Source: an uncultured Deferribacteraceae bacterium
Lineage (GTDB): Bacteria > Chrysiogenota > Deferribacteres > CAMZNJ01
Length of the DNA stretch: 41,775 nucleotides
Assembly (NCBI GenBank): GCA_947313825.1
Contig: CAMZNJ010000040.1
Span: 1-41,775 of the forward strand
Direction of reading: 5' to 3'
The notes beneath the pieces were generated by a model. It saw only the letters and a list, made by a program, of their open reading frames with translations. It did no database searches and was not told the DNA's origin. This document shows positions 15,668 to 22,852 of the stretch, piece by piece. Within the stretch, counting starts at the first letter, position 1. Every line of letters begins with the position of its first letter. The position numbers and the translations under genes were made by a program.

Positions 15668-16427
15668 AATCCACCCTGTTTAAATCAGCAATATAACGCA
15701 TACTAAAATAACGGAACAAACCCGATTTCGCAGGATGAACTTCCGTTATTTCTGCAACAGGAATACCCGAAAAATATATGCCACCAAGACCAGACGTTAC
15801 CAATAAATCACCAACCTCAGGGTTGGCCATAATGTCGTAATACTCAACTAGCAAGGAACCTTTACTGTCGCCATGGATCATCCCCAAAACTCCAGATCGC
15901 TCATTGCGAACACTCACATAGGTGTCGGACTCCAATATGGACGATATACGAGAAGACGAACGGTACGTTTCAACCACCTTGCCCACAAGACCGCTAACAT
16001 CAACAACAATATCGTTAACCTCAATCCCATCAGACGACCCCTTGTTTAGAAGGTAGTAGCTGGAAAAACCATACAAATTACGAGAAATAATTTTCGCTGG
16101 GGTGTACTCTAAAGAGCTATCCCTGAAAAACCCGAGAAGACTGACCTGATCGTTAGCGATAATTTGCTGACGAAGCCTAACGTTAGTGAGCATCATCAAT
16201 CGCATCTCTTCACGCAACTGACGATTCTCCCCCTGCACGTCAACAAGATAGATGTAGTTGTTTACCAAGGATGAGGCAAAGCTTTTTACGCGATCAATAT
16301 TGTAGATAATCGGATTGATGATATTTCCAACAGCACCTCGTACGTGGCGTTCAATGTTGGGGTTTCGGCTCTGAAAGATGAGCAAAACACAAACAACACC
16401 CACAACTATTAGTACTTTTTTCCACAT
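15642..16427 (-). CDS. mreC: Rod-shape determining protein MreC
   Basis: A 261-residue bitopic protein that links MreB to the periplasmic wall machinery. It has one N-terminal membrane helix (VLIVVGVVCVLLIF), a coiled-coil region (DVQGENRQLREEMRLMMLTNVRLRQQI), and the double beta-barrel domain with AKIISRNLYGFSSYYLLNKGSSDGIEVNDIVVDVSGLVGKVVE and LLVTSGLGGIYFSGIPVAEI. The ribosome binding site is weak. It is separated from mreB by 138 bases containing the repeats below, so expression might be uncoupled from mreB. Confidence 0.95.
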   Translation of the reverse strand: MWKKVLIVVGVVCVLLIFQSRNPNIERHVRGAVGNIINPIIYNIDRVKSFASSLVNNYIYLVDVQGENRQLREEMRLMMLTNVRLRQQIIANDQVSLLGFFRDSSLEYTPAKIISRNLYGFSSYYLLNKGSSDGIEVNDIVVDVSGLVGKVVETYRSSSRISSILESDTYVSVRNERSGVLGMIHGDSKGSLLVEYYDIMANPEVGDLLVTSGLGGIYFSGIPVAEITEVHPAKSGLFRYFSMRYIADLNRVDYVLIIKGN

Positions 16428-16475
16428 ATCAAACCAAGTAATTATTTTTTAATTTCAGTCGTACCCCTGCGAATA

Positions 16476-16560
16476 CGAACCACGACCGACAACCACGAAC
16501 CCCCGACCGCTAAGCCAACCGCGAGACCCCGACCGCCGCGAGACCCCGACCGCCGAGACA
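16476..16560. repeat. GC-rich minisatellite between mreB and mreC
   Basis: Degenerate CGACCG/CCACGA steps ending in two perfect 17-bp copies of GCGAGACCCCGACCGCC (16521-16537 and 16538-16554) and a partial third. The array ends six bases before the stop codon of mreB and sits inside an operon, so it would be transcribed. Confidence 0.88.
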
Positions 16561-16565
16561 GCAGC

Positions 16566-17606
16566 CTACGTAATTGCTATCTTTTTGAGCAGATCCATAT
16601 TCTCCAACGCCTTACCGGCACCGTTTACCACGGCGTACAGTGGTTCGTCATGAATAATAATGGGCAACCCTGTTGCATCTTCGAGCACCTTGTCCAGATT
16701 TTGTAGCAAGGCACCCCCGCCGGTGAGAACAATGCCTCTGTCCATGATATCGGATGATAATTCGGGTGGTGTTTTTTCTAGTGCGATACGTACAACTTCG
16801 ATAATTTCGTTAATTGCTGGCGACATCGCCTCGCTAATCTCCTCCATGGTAATGTTGATGGTTTTGGGGATACCTGTGAGTAGGTCGCGTCCTTTGACTT
16901 CTTTGAAGGTTTTGCCGTTATCGCCGTCGCCATGTGGGTCTGCTGATCCGATGGCGATTTTCACCGCTTCTGCACTGAGTGTGCCCACAAGCAGGGAGTA
17001 TTTTTTCTTGATGTAGTTGACAATGGAGTCGCTGAGTTCATCGCCGCCAACGCGTACTGAGCTAGAGTACACAATGCCCGACAGTGATATTATGGCAACT
17101 TCGGTGGTGCCGCCGCCAATATCCACAATCATGTTGCCGCTTGGTTCTTGAATGGGTAGCCCTGCACCAACAGCTGCCGCCATTGCTTCGTCAAGTAGGA
17201 ACACTTCCCGTGCACCAGCTTGGTACGCACTATCCTTCACGGCACGCTTTTCAACTTGGGTAACCCCCGATGGGACACAAACAATTACTCGCGGTTTGAA
17301 CCTGCTTTTAAACGGTGATTCGCCACGCACAGCGTTCATGAAGTGTTTGAGCATCTGCTCCGTTACTTCATAATTGGCAATAACGCCGTCTCGCATGGGT
17401 CGTATGGCTGTAATATTTGCGGGGGTACGCTCCAGCATCTTCTTGGCATCGTGCCCAAAAGCGATAGGTTTTTGATTAGCCGTGTTGATGGCGACAACAG
17501 AGGGTTCGTTGCAAACTATCCCTTTATTTTTCATGTAAATAAGGGTATTCGCCGTACCTAGGTCGATGGCGAGACCGTTGGATGGAACTATATTAAAACT
17601 GAACAT
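16566..17606 (-). CDS. mreB: Rod-shape determining protein MreB
   Basis: The bacterial actin homologue that positions the elongasome. Actin-fold signatures are intact: LAIDLGTANTLIYMKNKGIVCNEPSVVA (phosphate 1), RPMRDGVIANYEVTEQML, PRVIVCVPSGVTQVEKRAVKDSA, NMIVDIGGGTTEVAIISLSGIVYSSSVRVGGDELSD (phosphate 2) and DRGIVLTGGGALLQNLDKVL (adenosine motif). A longer frame beginning at a GTG (17633) exists, but AAAGGAG lies inside that extension, and the ATG at 17604-17606 gives 346 residues, the standard length. It heads the mre-mrd cluster and is divergent from lysS. Confidence 0.96.
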   Translation of the reverse strand: MFSFNIVPSNGLAIDLGTANTLIYMKNKGIVCNEPSVVAINTANQKPIAFGHDAKKMLERTPANITAIRPMRDGVIANYEVTEQMLKHFMNAVRGESPFKSRFKPRVIVCVPSGVTQVEKRAVKDSAYQAGAREVFLLDEAMAAAVGAGLPIQEPSGNMIVDIGGGTTEVAIISLSGIVYSSSVRVGGDELSDSIVNYIKKKYSLLVGTLSAEAVKIAIGSADPHGDGDNGKTFKEVKGRDLLTGIPKTINITMEEISEAMSPAINEIIEVVRIALEKTPPELSSDIMDRGIVLTGGGALLQNLDKVLEDATGLPIIIHDEPLYAVVNGAGKALENMDLLKKIAIT

Positions 17607-17653
17607 AGATAGTTGTGGCTCCTTTGTAAACACAAATATAACAAATCTGTTTT

Positions 17654-17682
17654 ATTCTACAACACACAACACCTTTTAACAA
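17654..17682 (-). promoter_or_regulatory. Sigma-70-type promoter of the mreB cluster
   Basis: On the minus strand TTGTTA (17677-17682), 17 bases, TAGAAT (17654-17659). It is about 50 bases upstream of the mreB ATG and nearly back-to-back with the lysS promoter, so the two divergent units share one short regulatory region. Confidence 0.6.
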
Positions 17683-17690
17683 GTAAAATA

Positions 17691-17719
17691 TTGAATAATA
17701 TGTAACTTTAATGTAATAT
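17691..17719 (+). promoter_or_regulatory. Sigma-70-type promoter of lysS
   Basis: TTGAAT (17691-17696), 17 bases, TAATAT (17714-17719). Transcription would begin near 17727, about 40 bases before the ATG at 17766, which carries a good AAAAGGAG ribosome site. Confidence 0.7.
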
Positions 17720-17765
17720 ACTTGTGGTATCAAATAGTCGGTACTTTTAAAAGGAGACAACCCAA

Positions 17766-19277
17766 ATGAGCAACACCACTGAAAATAACCAAAACAACCC
17801 CGAAACCATCGCCTACCAAGACTTTCGACTCGAAAAAAAAACTAACCTCGAAAACGCAAACATACCCCCATACATTAGCTCTTACACCAAAAACAAAGAC
17901 ATACAAACAGCCCTGCCATACAACACAATGGACAAACCAACCCTCGAATCCGAAAACGTGGAACTAATACTAGCAGGCAGAGTCATGGCAATGAGGAAAA
18001 TGGGGAAAGCAAGCTTCTTCACCATCGCCGATCGCACGGGAAGTATTCAAATCTACATCAAAATAGGTAACCTCGACGACAATAGCAAAACTGTGGTGGA
18101 AAACATGGACGTGGGAGATTTCCTCGCATGCCATGGCGTACTCTTCAAAACAAATACCAACGAACTCACACTCAAAACTCACAAAGTCGAAATGCTAACA
18201 AAATCACTGGCAGGACTGCCCGAAAAATGGCACGGACTCAAAGACGTGGAAAAACGATACCGACAACGATACAACGACCTTGTCATAAACAACGACATCA
18301 AACAAAAATTTATCATCAGATCAAAAACCGTAAGCCATATCAGAAACTACCTCGAAAACCTCGGCTTCTACGAAGTCGAAACACCAATGATGCACACACT
18401 CGTTACCGGAGCAGCAGCGGAACCGTTCTCAACACACCACAACGCACTCAACATGGATCTCTACCTACGCATCGCCTCAGAACTACACCTCAAACGACTC
18501 GTCGTTGGCGGGTTCGAACGCGTATTCGAACTCAACAGAAACTTCCGAAACGAAGGGGTATCAACACGACACAACCCCGAATTCACAATGATCGAATGGT
18601 ACATGGCGTACTCCAACTATGAACAAATAATGGACATGGTACAAGACATCATCACAACAGCAGCCGTAAACATACTCGGCACAGGAACAATCCCTTACGG
18701 CGACAAGGTTCTCAACCTGTCCCAACCATGGGAAAAACTCACAATGTTTGACGCCATACTCAAACACTCATCACTGCAACCCGAAAATATTACAGGTGAA
18801 GAAAATCTCACGAAAACACTGCAAACACTAGGCATCAAAAAAGAAGACAGCTGGGGAGCAGGACGCATGCTCGCCGAAGTATTCGAAGAAGTTGCCGAAA
18901 AACACCTCTTCCAACCAACTTTCATCATCGACTTCCCCACCGAAGTTTCACCACTAGCAAAAGCCAAAGATGATGACCCAAATACCACCGAAAGATTCGA
19001 ACTCTACATCGCAAACATGGAGGTCGCAAACGGCTTCAACGAACTCAATGACCCCATAGATCAGTACGAAAGGTTCAAAAAACAGCTAGAAGATCGCGAC
19101 GCCGGCGACAAAGAAACAACGGACATGGACGAAGACTACATCAACGCACTAGCAGTGGGGCTACCACCAACCACCGGCATCGGCGTGGGCATCGATAGGC
19201 TCGTCATGCTACTCACCAACTCACAGTCCATACGCGAAGTGATACTGTTCCCCCACATGCGTAGCGAGCATGAGTAG
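17766..19277 (+). CDS. lysS: Lysyl-tRNA synthetase, class II
   Basis: Charges tRNA-Lys with lysine. The 503-residue class II enzyme shows the N-terminal OB anticodon-binding domain (VILAGRVMAMRKMGKASFFTIADRTGSIQIYIK in its usual place), motif 1 (SHIRNYLENLGFYEVETPMMHTLVTGAAAEPFSTHHNALNMDLYLRIASELHLKRL, one of the most conserved stretches of the family), motif 2 (FRNEGVSTRHNPEFTMIEWY) and motif 3 (GVGIDRLVMLLTNSQSIREVILFP). Codon use is strikingly C- and A-rich, with AAC, GAC, TAC and CTC much preferred. It is a single gene with its own promoter; the downstream convergent junction is repeat-filled. Confidence 0.96.
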   Translation: MSNTTENNQNNPETIAYQDFRLEKKTNLENANIPPYISSYTKNKDIQTALPYNTMDKPTLESENVELILAGRVMAMRKMGKASFFTIADRTGSIQIYIKIGNLDDNSKTVVENMDVGDFLACHGVLFKTNTNELTLKTHKVEMLTKSLAGLPEKWHGLKDVEKRYRQRYNDLVINNDIKQKFIIRSKTVSHIRNYLENLGFYEVETPMMHTLVTGAAAEPFSTHHNALNMDLYLRIASELHLKRLVVGGFERVFELNRNFRNEGVSTRHNPEFTMIEWYMAYSNYEQIMDMVQDIITTAAVNILGTGTIPYGDKVLNLSQPWEKLTMFDAILKHSSLQPENITGEENLTKTLQTLGIKKEDSWGAGRMLAEVFEEVAEKHLFQPTFIIDFPTEVSPLAKAKDDDPNTTERFELYIANMEVANGFNELNDPIDQYERFKKQLEDRDAGDKETTDMDEDYINALAVGLPPTTGIGVGIDRLVMLLTNSQSIREVILFPHMRSEHE

Positions 19278-19366
19278 GTGTTGGCGTTGTGCACCAAGCT
19301 GTGCCATTGAGCCCCACGGGCGGAATATGGTAAGGGGGGGGTACGTTGTGCCGGCAACGTGCTGAC

Positions 19367-19494
19367 GTGCGAGCATCATTCGGCAACGTGCGGGCATCAT
19401 TCGGCAACGTGCGAGCATCATTCGGCAACACAACACGACGGACGTGCGAGCATCATTCGGCAACGTGCACGACGTGCGAGCATCATTCGGCAAC
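19367..19494. repeat. 21-bp minisatellite after lysS
   Basis: Five copies of a 21-bp unit starting GTGCGAGCATCATTC and ending GGCAAC, at 19367, 19388, 19409, 19444 and 19474, four of them identical and one with a single change. The first three abut; spacers of 14 and 9 bases separate the last two. A shared ACAACACGACG segment follows copies three and five. The 309-base gap between lysS and rsmI consists of this array, the 51-bp repeat that follows, and about 90 unremarkable bases. Confidence 0.93.
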
Positions 19495-19500
19495 ACAACA

Positions 19501-19599
19501 CGACGACCGACAGACGGAGCAACCCGACGCCACGACTACCCCTCGACAGCCCGACGACCGACAGACGGAGCAACCCGACGCCACGACTACCCCTCGACA
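19501..19599. repeat. 51-bp duplication containing the 3' end of the rsmI-like gene
   Basis: Two identical 48-bp blocks (19501-19548 and 19552-19599) stand 51 bases apart. The right block includes the last codons and stop (19587-19599) of the minus-strand methyltransferase gene, so the left block is a copy of that gene end plus downstream DNA. The identity implies a recent event. Confidence 0.93.
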
Positions 19600-20345
19600 A
19601 CAACAATAAACGGTGCCTTCACCTTGGTGTACATCTTTTTCACTTGCGACACCGTACCCCGTAGCACCTGATAGTTTTCACCGTCAATGTCGATGATTAC
19701 GCAGACCCTACGCAGATGGAGCTTCTTTTCAATACTCTGCAGGTCAGTGTTGACCACCCTGTCCAGTGAATACGGTCGTTCCATGAAAACTACTGTGCGA
19801 TCGTTTGCCACCATATCTTTGAAGAATGTTTTGCGTTCGTGTGGTTGCTTTGGGGGGAACCCGAGGTATGTGAAGGACGTTGCACAGAACCCACTAATGG
19901 AGAGCCCAGCAGAGATACTGCATGCTCCAGCGAGGGGCACAACATCCACTCTGGAGCGGTAACATTTGTCTATGAATTCGTAATCGGGATCAGCAATGGC
20001 GGGTGTACCATTGTCGGAGAAAAACACAACATTTTCGTGGCTTTTGGCAATATGCTTGCCCAGCCAAGATTTATATTTTTTATCACTGTGCTCATTTAGT
20101 AGGTAGAGGTTGAGTATCCCCTTGCTTGTGTCGCTTTCTGAGCTAGTGTAGTCGGTATCATGGTGAATCGTTCGTACGTTATTCGTCATCCCTAGCTCAG
20201 CCAAAACTTTCATGGCAACAGATCGTTCTTCACCGATAACGGCACAGCAGTTTTCGGCAATACGCCTGTGTTGTGCTGGTATGTTGGAGAAGTCGCCACC
20301 TAATGGCAGAGCCATTACAAAAATAGTACACTTATTCTGAGTCAT
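19587..20345 (-). CDS. RsmI-like SAM-dependent methyltransferase
   Basis: A 252-residue tetrapyrrole-methylase-fold enzyme related to RsmI, which 2'-O-methylates C1402 of 16S rRNA. The SAM site FFSDNGTPAIADPDYEFIDKC matches the family's SDAGTPGISDPG block, and ACSISAGLSISGF and FTYLGFPPKQPHERKTFF match later blocks. The family motif AEDTR is replaced by GEERS near residue 39, and the N terminus is divergent, so it belongs to a variant subgroup and its rRNA target is uncertain. It lies 73 bases after serS on the same strand and probably shares its transcript. Its stop is inside a duplicated repeat block. Confidence 0.8.
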   Translation of the reverse strand: MTQNKCTIFVMALPLGGDFSNIPAQHRRIAENCCAVIGEERSVAMKVLAELGMTNNVRTIHHDTDYTSSESDTSKGILNLYLLNEHSDKKYKSWLGKHIAKSHENVVFFSDNGTPAIADPDYEFIDKCYRSRVDVVPLAGACSISAGLSISGFCATSFTYLGFPPKQPHERKTFFKDMVANDRTVVFMERPYSLDRVVNTDLQSIEKKLHLRRVCVIIDIDGENYQVLRGTVSQVKKMYTKVKAPFIVVVEG

Positions 20346-20418
20346 AAAACATTGCTCCGTTAATGTTATATTACCCTTTAATAATAGTAGTAATATCGGG
20401 CGATTTATCCACTTTCTC

Positions 20419-21699
20419 TTACGATTGATTGATGACTGTTAGCCCGCCCATGTAGGGTTGTAACACTTCAGGAACAAGTATGCTTCCGTCCTCTTGCTGG
20501 TAGTTTTCCACTATGGCAACCAAGGTACGACCCACAGCTAACCCTGAGCCGTTTAGTGTGTGTAGGTATCGGTTTTTGTTTTCGTTTTCGGGGCGGTAGC
20601 GAATATTCCCTCGGCGTGCTTGGAAGTCTTCACAGTTGCTGCATGATGATATTTCACGGTACGCCTGTTGACCGGGTAGCCATACTTCAACGTCGTATGT
20701 TTTGGTTGATCCAAACCCTGTGTCCCCGCTACAGAGTACGATTACGCGGTGGTGCAGGTTTAGTGCTTCGAGGATGCTTGTGGCACTGGTAACAAGGTTG
20801 TCTAGTTCTTTGTAGGAGGTTTCTGGCGTGGAGAACTTGACGAGCTCAACTTTTTGGAACTGGTGTTGGCGTATTAGTCCACGTACGTCTCTGCCGTAAG
20901 ATCCTGCTTCGCGTCGGAAGCATGCGGAATACCCTGTGTAGCTGATGGGTAGGTCGCTTTCGGGGATAACTTCGTCGCGATGTGTGTTTACGAGGGGTAC
21001 TTCGGTTGTGGGGATGAGGAAGAGGTCGTCCCGTTCGCATAAAAACAGTTCGTCTTTGAATTTGGGGTACTGACCGCTGGCAAACATGCTGTCTTTGTTA
21101 ACGAGGTATGGCACGGATAGTTCAACATATCCGTTATTGGTGTGTGTGTCGATCATGAAGTTGATGAGAGCACGTTCCATTCGTGCTATGTTACTTCTCG
21201 TTACGGCGAATCGGCTTTTGGCGATTTTTGCCCCTTGTTGGAAATCGACACCTCCAGTTGGTTCGAGGATGTCCCAGTGGTTGAGCGGTTCGAAGTTGAG
21301 TTTGGGTTTTGTTCCCCATTCGCGTACAAATTGGTTTTGGTCTTCGTCGTCTCCTAATGGTACGGAGTCGTGTAGTAGGTTTGGTATTTCTACAAGGAGT
21401 TCGTCGAGTTTTTGTTCGGTGGATTCTAGGTTGTTTTCGAGTAGTTTTATTTCGTCGGACAGTGTTGCGACTTGCGTGCTAAGTGTTTGGAAAAGGTTTT
21501 CGTCGCCATTTTTTTTAGCTTCACCGATTTTTTTACTTAGTCCACCCTTCTCGGCTCTTTTGGATTCGAGGTTGGTGATTGTAGTCCGCCGAGTTTTGTC
21601 TAGGCTTACCACTTCTTTGAGGTCGATGTTGACCTTTCGTTCTTGGAGTTTTTTTTCAACGTAGTCGTATTTTTCGCGTATTAGGGTTATGTCTATCAT
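20419..21699 (-). CDS. serS: Seryl-tRNA synthetase
   Basis: Charges tRNA-Ser (and tRNA-Sec where present) with serine. The 426-residue class II enzyme shows the long N-terminal antiparallel coiled coil that grips the tRNA (about residues 30-105), then GGVDFQQGAKIAKSRFAVTRSNIARMERALINFMID, the catalytic motif 2 region YTGYSACFRREAGSYGRDVRGLIRQHQFQKVELVKF, SCSNCEDFQARRGNIRYR and the motif 3 segment NGSGLAVGRTLVAIVENYQQEDGSILVPEVLQPYMGG. All are complete. GAGGTG precedes the ATG by five bases. It lies between the BamD-like and methyltransferase genes. Confidence 0.96.
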   Translation of the reverse strand: MIDITLIREKYDYVEKKLQERKVNIDLKEVVSLDKTRRTTITNLESKRAEKGGLSKKIGEAKKNGDENLFQTLSTQVATLSDEIKLLENNLESTEQKLDELLVEIPNLLHDSVPLGDDEDQNQFVREWGTKPKLNFEPLNHWDILEPTGGVDFQQGAKIAKSRFAVTRSNIARMERALINFMIDTHTNNGYVELSVPYLVNKDSMFASGQYPKFKDELFLCERDDLFLIPTTEVPLVNTHRDEVIPESDLPISYTGYSACFRREAGSYGRDVRGLIRQHQFQKVELVKFSTPETSYKELDNLVTSATSILEALNLHHRVIVLCSGDTGFGSTKTYDVEVWLPGQQAYREISSCSNCEDFQARRGNIRYRPENENKNRYLHTLNGSGLAVGRTLVAIVENYQQEDGSILVPEVLQPYMGGLTVINQS

Positions 21700-21748
21700 A
21701 GGGCACCTCGGTATATTTGAGCCATAGTGTTGGGGGTCTGTGTAGCTC

Positions 21749-22630
21749 TTACTGAGCTTTCCAGAGCTTTGCTGCTTTTTTCATATATTTTTTTTCTATT
21801 CGCGTATTTCCACCATCAGCGTTGTTTTCTTGGTAGAGTTTTTGCAGGTTGTTTAGGGTTTTGTCGTATTCCTTTCGGTTGCCTAGTTTGTAGTATGCTT
21901 TTGCTAGTGTAAACTGTGCTTCGGGTAGTGATTTACTGTTGGGGAAGGCGTCGTAAGTTCCTTCTAGCCTGCGAACTGCCGCGTCGTAATCTTTGTGTCT
22001 GACGTATAGTTCGCCAACGTGTATTTCTGCGTCAAGTATCCTGTTTGTGGATATTGTTTCTAATTCTGAGGCGTTTGAGTTCATGTAGTATTCGGGGTAT
22101 GTTTTTTTCAATTCGCCAAATGCTATTAACGCTTGTTGTTGGTAGTCTACGCGTCTGCCCTTCCCTTTGTAGAGTTTGTGGTAGGCGTAAGCGAGGTTGT
22201 AGATAACTTCGGGGGAGTCGTAATCGAGCCTGTAGAATTCGAGGTAAACTTGGTATGCTGATATTGCGTTGGCGTACTCTTTGTTGCGTATGTACCCGTC
22301 GGCAATGCCTAGTTGCGATCTTTTGGCGTCAACAACGGTGTTGGATAGTATTAGTGCTTTTTGGAATTCAGATATTGCCAGCGGACGCCAGATGAAGCCC
22401 CCTGTTCGTTCGAGGTGAATATCCCCTTTGTTTAGGTAGTAGGCGGCGTCTTTGGTTGGTCGTTCGCCGAAAAACAGGAATGCTGAGGCACTGGACGGAG
22501 TAGCGACAAAAACTGTGAGCATGATTGTGGGCAGGGCAATGGATAGGATAAGGGCTAGGAGTGTACGGCGTAGTCTGCCTGCACCTTCAGGGTGGTCGAT
22601 ATGCAGTTGAAGCGTCTTTTTGGAAAACAT
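21749..22630 (-). CDS. BamD-like TPR outer-membrane assembly protein
   Basis: A periplasmic tetratricopeptide-repeat protein of about 293 residues resembling BamD/YfiO, the TPR part of the beta-barrel assembly machinery. The start at 22630 is preferred because GGGGG stands six bases upstream. A hydrophobic export segment (LLALILSIALPTIMLTVFVATPSSASA) looks like a signal peptide with possible cleavage after ASA; there is no lipobox cysteine, unlike classical lipoprotein BamD. TPR-type helices follow (EFQKALILSN, YANAISAYQVYLEFY, VIYNLAYAYHKL, YDAAVRRLEGTYDAFPNSKSLPEAQFTLAKAYYKLG). It may instead be another TPR protein of the envelope. Confidence 0.65.
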   Translation of the reverse strand: MFSKKTLQLHIDHPEGAGRLRRTLLALILSIALPTIMLTVFVATPSSASAFLFFGERPTKDAAYYLNKGDIHLERTGGFIWRPLAISEFQKALILSNTVVDAKRSQLGIADGYIRNKEYANAISAYQVYLEFYRLDYDSPEVIYNLAYAYHKLYKGKGRRVDYQQQALIAFGELKKTYPEYYMNSNASELETISTNRILDAEIHVGELYVRHKDYDAAVRRLEGTYDAFPNSKSLPEAQFTLAKAYYKLGNRKEYDKTLNNLQKLYQENNADGGNTRIEKKYMKKAAKLWKAQ

Positions 22631-22698
22631 GATAACCCCCAGCAACAATTATTTTGGCGACTGTCGTTGTTTAATTAAATGAATAGCAACCAAAATGG

Positions 22699-22727
22699 AT
22701 TATACCACATACGATACGCCTTGTAAA
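22699..22727 (-). promoter_or_regulatory. Sigma-70 promoter of the bamD-like/serS/rsmI-like unit
   Basis: On the minus strand TTTACA (22722-22727), 17 bases, TATAAT (22699-22704). The -10 is perfect. Transcription would begin about 60 bases before the chosen start codon at 22630. Confidence 0.75.
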
Positions 22728-22800
22728 GGGCTGAAACATACTCAGTTGAAAAATTATTTAGATTGGAGTGATTATCTCGGGCACGCAGGCGTGTTTTTTA

Positions 22801-22852
22801 GGGGGGGGGAGTTAGGGAGGGGGCTAGGAAGAGGGGGGTGGGAGGCTCGTCA
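22801..22852. repeat. G-run cluster at the 3' end of ribF
   Basis: The plus strand has runs of nine, three, five, six and three G residues in about 50 bases, meeting the pattern for an intramolecular G-quadruplex. It overlaps the final ribF codons (encoding LPPPSS). Because ribF is read from the minus strand, the G-rich strand is the template strand. Confidence 0.7.

Noticed and set aside
18128-18622. Plus-strand 164-codon frame within lysS
   Set aside because: It is a shifted-frame shadow of lysS with an implausible basic composition caused by its A/C-rich codons.
19367-19599. CRISPR-like look of regularly spaced repeats
   Set aside because: Spacers are absent or of 9-14 bases, units lack palindromic ends, and no cas gene is present. 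They are minisatellites.
22782-22799. Plus-strand hairpin CACG-CAGG-CGTG followed by six T residues
   Set aside because: No plus-strand gene ends there, and the stem is only four to five pairs. Probably coincidental.
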